Under the pieces are notes generated by a model, which was not told the origin of the DNA, searched no databases, and saw only the letters and a program-made list of their open reading frames with translations. A stretch of DNA of 8,499 bases, taken from JBDIBB01 sp039812685. GTDB taxonomy: Bacteria; Acidobacteriota; Vicinamibacteria; Vicinamibacterales; JAFNAJ01. The stretch covers positions 1 through 8,499 of the forward strand of contig JBDIBB010000157.1 in the NCBI GenBank assembly GCA_039812685.1, read 5' to 3'. The translations under genes were made by a program, and so were the position numbers. Shown here one piece after another: positions 5,803 through 8,499 of this stretch. Numbering within the stretch: the stretch's first letter is position 1; each line of letters starts with the position of its first letter.

Positions 5803-7071
5803 ATGGTGATTCGATACCCGCTCGCAGAATGGATCCTTCGGCGCTCGCGCAGGGTCGGTCCGTTCGCCCGCGGCTGGCTCGGCCAGCCCTACGTGTACCT
5901 GGTGGGCCCGGAGGCCAACGAGTTCGTGTTCGCCAACGATTCGCACTTCAGCCAGTACAAGGCGATGCGCGCGCTCGAGCCGGTCGACGGCCCGACGTCG
6001 GTGGTGCTGTCGGACCCGCCGGAACACGCCCGTCGTCGGGCCTTGGTGCGGTCGGGTCTCCATCGCGCGCAGGTGCAGAGCTACGTCGCCACGATGGCGC
6101 GCACGGCGGCCGAGGCCTTGGCCACTGTCCGGCCGGGGGAGCCCTTCGACGGCTACGACCTGTTCCGCGACGCCGTCCGTCGCTCCACGATGCGCTGCCT
6201 GTTCGGCGAGCGGATCGCCACGCATGCCGACGCCGTGGGCGACGCGCTGCAGCCGCTCATCGAGCTGACGTCGGTGCCGCCCCAGCTGCTGAGCGTGCAC
6301 GAGCGACTCCGCACGAAGACGTGGCGTGAGGCCATGGCGGCGCGCGCCACCGTCGACGAGTTCGTCCTCCGGGAGATCGATCGGCTCGAGGCCGGCGACA
6401 CCGAGGAGGACGAGCCGCAGGTGCTCTCCGTGCTGGTCCATGGTCGCGACGGGTCGGGCTCCGGGCTCTCACGCGCCGAGATCCGCGACCAGATGGTCAC
6501 GCTCATCGCCGCGGGCTACGAGACGACGTCGGCCGCGATGGGGTGGATCCTCCACGGTCTCGGCGGCCAGCCGGACGTGCTGAGGAAGGCGCGAGCGCAG
6601 GTGCTGGAGGTGACCGCCGGCGAGCCGGTGACGGCCGACGACCTGCCGAAGCTCACGTGGGTGGAGGCCATCGTGAGCGAGGCGCTGCGGCTCTACCCGC
6701 CGGCCGCGATCGTGCCGAGGTACGTCGAGCGCGAACTCGCGTTCCGCGGCCACCGGATCAAGCCGGGCACGATGGTGATCTTCTCGCCCTATGCGACGCA
6801 CCGGATGCCCGAGGTGTACGACCGCCCCGAGGAGTTCCGTCCCGAGCGGTGGTTGGAGGAGGGCTTCCAGCCGGGTCGCGGCGAGTTCGTCGCCTTCGGC
6901 GGCGGCGCGCACCGGTGTCTGGGCCACGTAATGGCGACGACGGAGCTGTCCGTCATGCTCGCCACACTGTTGGCGCGCGGGGAGTTCCGGTTGGAGCCGC
7001 AGAAGGTGCGCGCGGTCGGGATCACGTCGATGCGCCCGAAGGGCGGCGTGCGCATCACCCTCGGCCCCTGA
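5803..7071 (+). CDS. Cytochrome P450 monooxygenase
   Basis: A complete soluble bacterial P450 of 422 residues (about 400-450 is usual), starting MVIRYPLAEW. Heme-thiolate enzymes of this class insert one oxygen atom from O2 into a substrate using electrons from a ferredoxin. Landmarks in order: LSDPPEHARRRALV (C-helix), AGYETT in the I-helix (residues 237-242; Glu before Thr-Thr where Asp is also common), ExxR as EALR (293-296), FRPERW (PERF-type motif), and FGGGAHRCLGH with heme-ligating Cys372. No N-terminal membrane anchor is evident. I chose the ATG at 5803 over the in-frame ATG at 5794 because a TAAGAT box overlaps the latter. It is divergent from a TetR gene with a shared candidate operator. 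No ferredoxin, ferredoxin reductase or biosynthetic cluster is present in the window, so redox partners must be elsewhere. The CYP family and substrate cannot be assigned here. Confidence 0.93.
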   Translation: MVIRYPLAEWILRRSRRVGPFARGWLGQPYVYLVGPEANEFVFANDSHFSQYKAMRALEPVDGPTSVVLSDPPEHARRRALVRSGLHRAQVQSYVATMARTAAEALATVRPGEPFDGYDLFRDAVRRSTMRCLFGERIATHADAVGDALQPLIELTSVPPQLLSVHERLRTKTWREAMAARATVDEFVLREIDRLEAGDTEEDEPQVLSVLVHGRDGSGSGLSRAEIRDQMVTLIAAGYETTSAAMGWILHGLGGQPDVLRKARAQVLEVTAGEPVTADDLPKLTWVEAIVSEALRLYPPAAIVPRYVERELAFRGHRIKPGTMVIFSPYATHRMPEVYDRPEEFRPERWLEEGFQPGRGEFVAFGGGAHRCLGHVMATTELSVMLATLLARGEFRLEPQKVRAVGITSMRPKGGVRITLGP

Positions 7072-7124
7072 GCCTGAGCGTCGCGCACGGCCGCCGCAGC
7101 CCTGTGGTCGCTTGAGCTGCACCT

Positions 7125-7197
7125 TCGCAGGGCATCCGTCGTCCTCGCAGCCCGTTGGTCGGCCAGAAGCCCTGCGACGAAGACCAAAGCCCTGCGA
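7125..7197. repeat. Cluster of direct and inverted GCCCTGCGA repeats
   Basis: AAGCCCTGCGA occurs at 7167-7177 and again at 7187-7197, exactly 20 bp apart. The complement TCGCAGGGC occurs at 7125-7133, giving 9-bp inverted arms around a 35-nt centre. Weaker relatives are TCGCAGCCC at 7145-7153 and CCGCAGCCCTG at about 7094-7104. In RNA the arms could form alternative stem-loops. It could be a REP-like intergenic repeat, a transcription terminator for the P450, or a protein-binding array. Confidence 0.55.
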
Positions 7198-7448
7198 GGG
7201 TGTGCGGCGAGCGGACGGGCGGCCGAACGCGGGGCGCGGGAGGAGCGGGACGGCCAGGGGGCATGCAGACAAGGTCCGTGCGCAGAGACTGGCCTCCCCC
7301 GTAGGACCAACCCAGCCCAGGGGCCGTCACGCTCCGCACCGCCCAAGGCCAACCACGCCACGGGCGAAACCCTGGAGCCCGACTCTGAAGGACCAACCCG
7401 AGAAGGGGGTTGAGTCCACGGACCGGCTACGGAGGCCCTTCGTCCATC

Positions 7449-7481
7449 GCCGCTCGTCCCTCGCGGCTCAGGCTCAGGGAC
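7449..7481 (-). terminator. Weak candidate terminator after the VOC gene
   Basis: Two mutually exclusive short hairpins lie directly 3' of the VOC stop as read on the minus strand. One is GTCCCT (7456-7461) with AGGGAC (7476-7481). The other is GCCGC (7449-7453) with GCGGC (7463-7467). There is no U-tract, so this is only a position-based suggestion. Confidence 0.25.
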
Positions 7482-7484
7482 CTT

Positions 7485-7850
7485 CTAGGCGGAGGTGTCC
7501 GTCGTCCCCTCGTAGAGGCCCAGCACGTTGCCGTCGAGGTCCTCGAAGAAGGCGAACCAGCTCGTCTCGGAGATCGCGGTCTTGGGCATGATCACCGTGC
7601 CGCCGTTCGCCTCGACCTTGGCCAGGGTGTCGTGGATCGAGTCCACCTCGACGTACGAACGCGGCTGCGTGAAGGACCCGTCGCGCGGGGCCAGTCCGCC
7701 GCCGCTGATCTTGTTGGGCGCCTGCCACATGGGGTAGCCCTCGAAGCCGGGGTACTCGTTGAACTGCCAGCCGAAGAGCTCGCCGTAGAACTCGCGGGCC
7801 TTGACGTGGTCGCTGACCGGGATGTCGATGTGGGTGATGTCGCCGTGCAT
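7485..7850 (-). CDS. VOC-family (glyoxalase/bleomycin-resistance fold) protein
   Basis: A 121-residue single-chain VOC protein. It opens MHGDITHIDIPVSD, followed by the typical helix KAREFYGELFGWQF. It has paired beta-alpha-beta-beta-beta units, with SYVEVDSIHDTLAKVEANGG beginning the second half and FEDLDGNVLGLYE ending it. His7 and Glu114 sit at positions that bind metal in many VOC enzymes, but the full metal set is not obvious, so catalysis is uncertain. Members act as lyases, dioxygenases or antibiotic-binding proteins; this AREFYGxLFGW subgroup is mostly uncharacterised. The open frame extends upstream to 8324, but the ATG at 7850 has a strong AGGAGGT 4 nt away and begins exactly at the domain, so it is the true start. 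It is divergent from the methyltransferase gene across 93 bp. Confidence 0.9.
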   Translation of the reverse strand: MHGDITHIDIPVSDHVKAREFYGELFGWQFNEYPGFEGYPMWQAPNKISGGGLAPRDGSFTQPRSYVEVDSIHDTLAKVEANGGTVIMPKTAISETSWFAFFEDLDGNVLGLYEGTTDTSA

Positions 7851-7854
7851 GGGG

Positions 7855-7861
7855 ACCTCCT
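7855..7861 (-). promoter_or_regulatory. Shine-Dalgarno site of the VOC gene
   Basis: AGGAGGT on the minus strand, 4 nt from the ATG at 7850. It decides the start against a much longer upstream open frame. Confidence 0.75.
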
Positions 7862-7876
7862 GGGGTCGGGAGTCCA

Positions 7877-7882
7877 ACGCTA
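7877..7882 (-). promoter_or_regulatory. Candidate -10 box for the VOC gene
   Basis: TAGCGT on the minus strand, a TANNNT box that would give a leader of about 20 nt containing the AGGAGGT. The -35 region is weak. Confidence 0.35.
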
Positions 7883-7931
7883 CGTCTCGGGACCCTCCTT
7901 TGGAAGAGGCCGCGGGACCGCCGTCGGTGGG

Positions 7932-7937
7932 TAGTGT
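7932..7937 (+). promoter_or_regulatory. Candidate -10 box for the methyltransferase gene (leaderless)
   Basis: TAGTGT ends 6 nt before the ATG at 7944 with no Shine-Dalgarno between, the same layout as the P450, arfB, P-loop and DinB-ankyrin genes. Confidence 0.45.
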
Positions 7938-7943
7938 CGACGC

Positions 7944-8499
7944 ATGACCGCCACCGGACGACCCGAGCCGTTCAGCGTCTACACCACGCCGGAGTTCTGG
8001 GCCGACCCGCACATCTCCGCGCGCATGCTCACCCACCACCTGGACCCCGACACCAACGCGTCGTCCCGTCGGCACGAGTTCATCGACCGCTCCGCCGAGT
8101 GGTTGTTCTCCGCGCTCCAACTGAGCGACGGCGCCCGCCTTCTGGACCTGGGCTCCGGCCCCGGCCTCTACGCGATTCGCCTCGCGCGTCGAGGCGTTGA
8201 GGTGCTCGCCGTCGATGTCGCCCCGCTCTCGCTCGAGCACCTGCGCGCCGCTGCCGCTGCCGAGGATCTGCCCGTGCGGACTCTCGAGGGCAGCTACCTC
8301 GAGGCCGACCTCGGGTCGGGCCACGACGCCGCCATCCTCATCTACGGGGACTACTGCGTCCTCAGCCCCTCTCAGCGGGCCGTGTTGCTGCGGCGCGTTC
8401 GGGAGGCACTCCGACCCGGAGGTCGCGTGGCGTTCGACGTCACCGCTGCCGCCCGCTTCGATCCCACCGAGTTCCGGCGCGAGGAGGCCGACCTGCAGC
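7944..8499 (+). CDS. Class I SAM-dependent methyltransferase, 5' part only
   Basis: The first 185 codons of a methyltransferase that runs past the window end; it begins MTATGRPEPFSVYTTPEFW. Class I (Rossmann-fold) motifs are clear: motif I LLDLGSGPG (residues 66-74) binds S-adenosylmethionine. An acidic residue follows the next strand at Asp91 (VLAVDVAP). AILIYGDYCVLSP (130-142) is the motif IV region, and LRPGGRVAFDV (156-166) is the post-strand 5 signature. The N-terminal segment TPEFWADPHISARMLTHHLDP, with its following SRRHEFID stretch, suggests a small-molecule methyltransferase of the Methyltransf_25/11 type; the substrate is unknown. The ATG at 7944 is preceded by a TAGTGT box at leaderless distance. 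It is divergent from the VOC gene. Confidence 0.88.
   Translation, partial: MTATGRPEPFSVYTTPEFWADPHISARMLTHHLDPDTNASSRRHEFIDRSAEWLFSALQLSDGARLLDLGSGPGLYAIRLARRGVEVLAVDVAPLSLEHLRAAAAAEDLPVRTLEGSYLEADLGSGHDAAILIYGDYCVLSPSQRAVLLRRVREALRPGGRVAFDVTAAARFDPTEFRREEADLQ

Larger units (their letters stand above)
7072..7484. other. Gene-free stretch between the P450 and VOC genes
   Basis: About 410 bp between two converging stop codons. Open frames cross it, but they have biased Arg/Pro-rich content, no family resemblance and no start signals. It contains a cluster of GCCCTGCGA-type repeats near 7125-7197 and two copies of AGGACCAACCC (7303-7313 and 7389-7399). Competing hairpins lie next to the VOC stop. 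No tRNA or other RNA gene is recognisable. Confidence 0.6.

Noticed and set aside
7125..7197. CRISPR array
   Set aside because: The repeats are only 9-11 bp, the spacing is 20 bp and one copy is inverted; there are no repeat-spacer units of CRISPR length and no cas genes.
6469..7272. Minus-strand open frame of 267 codons opposite the P450 3' half and the following gap
   Set aside because: Most of it is antisense to conserved P450 motifs; the remainder has biased composition and no start signal.
7112..7591. Plus-strand open frame across the gene-free stretch
   Set aside because: Its content is Arg/Pro-rich, it runs into the VOC gene on the other strand, and there is no family resemblance or ribosome site.
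7851..8324. 158-codon upstream extension of the VOC gene
   Set aside because: The strong AGGAGGT just before the ATG at 7850 and the exact domain start argue for the short form; the extension overlaps the methyltransferase coding sequence on the other strand.

Overview
The window reads as chromosomal DNA from a high-GC Gram-positive bacterium (Actinomycetota). The evidence is roughly 70% G+C in the right-hand genes, TANNNT -10 boxes sitting 6-7 nt upstream of ATG (the leaderless-mRNA pattern common in this phylum), strong AGGAGG ribosome-binding sites on the other genes, and actinobacterial-type TetR, cytochrome P450 and ArfB proteins. I cannot name the genus from sequence alone.

Region 1 (about 1-3100) has a different character. 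Hand-counted 60-nt samples give roughly 48-63% G+C, against about 70-73% further right. It holds the 3' end of an accessory-type DprA/Smf gene (1-471, +) and, convergent to it, a large cytoplasmic subtilisin-like protease (517-3078, -) of the Y4bN/IetS type. That family normally works with an AAA ATPase encoded just upstream (IetAS plasmid-stability and phage-defence modules). No such ATPase lies upstream of the protease here. A hairpin lies between the two converging stop codons. I read region 1 as the edge of an acquired island whose right boundary falls in or near the 77-bp gap 3079-3155.

Region 2 (about 3156-5130): a small P-loop nucleotide-kinase-like protein (-) diverges from a DinB-ankyrin fusion gene (+) that is broken by a single-base frameshift near 4166-4174. 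It is followed by arfB (stalled-ribosome rescue hydrolase, +). Three starts here look leaderless.

Region 3 (5138-7071): a TetR-family repressor (-) and a cytochrome P450 (+) are divergently transcribed from a 59-bp gap. An imperfect palindrome overlaps the promoter elements of both, suggesting a self-contained repressor/oxidase switch. No ferredoxin or ferredoxin reductase gene is present in the window.

Region 4 (7072-8499): a gene-free stretch of about 410 bp carries a 9-bp motif three times (two direct copies 20 bp apart and one inverted). It is followed by a VOC/glyoxalase-fold protein (-) and, divergent from it, the first 185 codons of a class I SAM-dependent methyltransferase (+) that runs off the window end.

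The regions look like neighbouring independent transcription units rather than one pathway. The most unusual items are the apparently partnerless IetS-like protease at an island edge, the frameshifted DinB-ankyrin fusion, and the repeated element after the P450.
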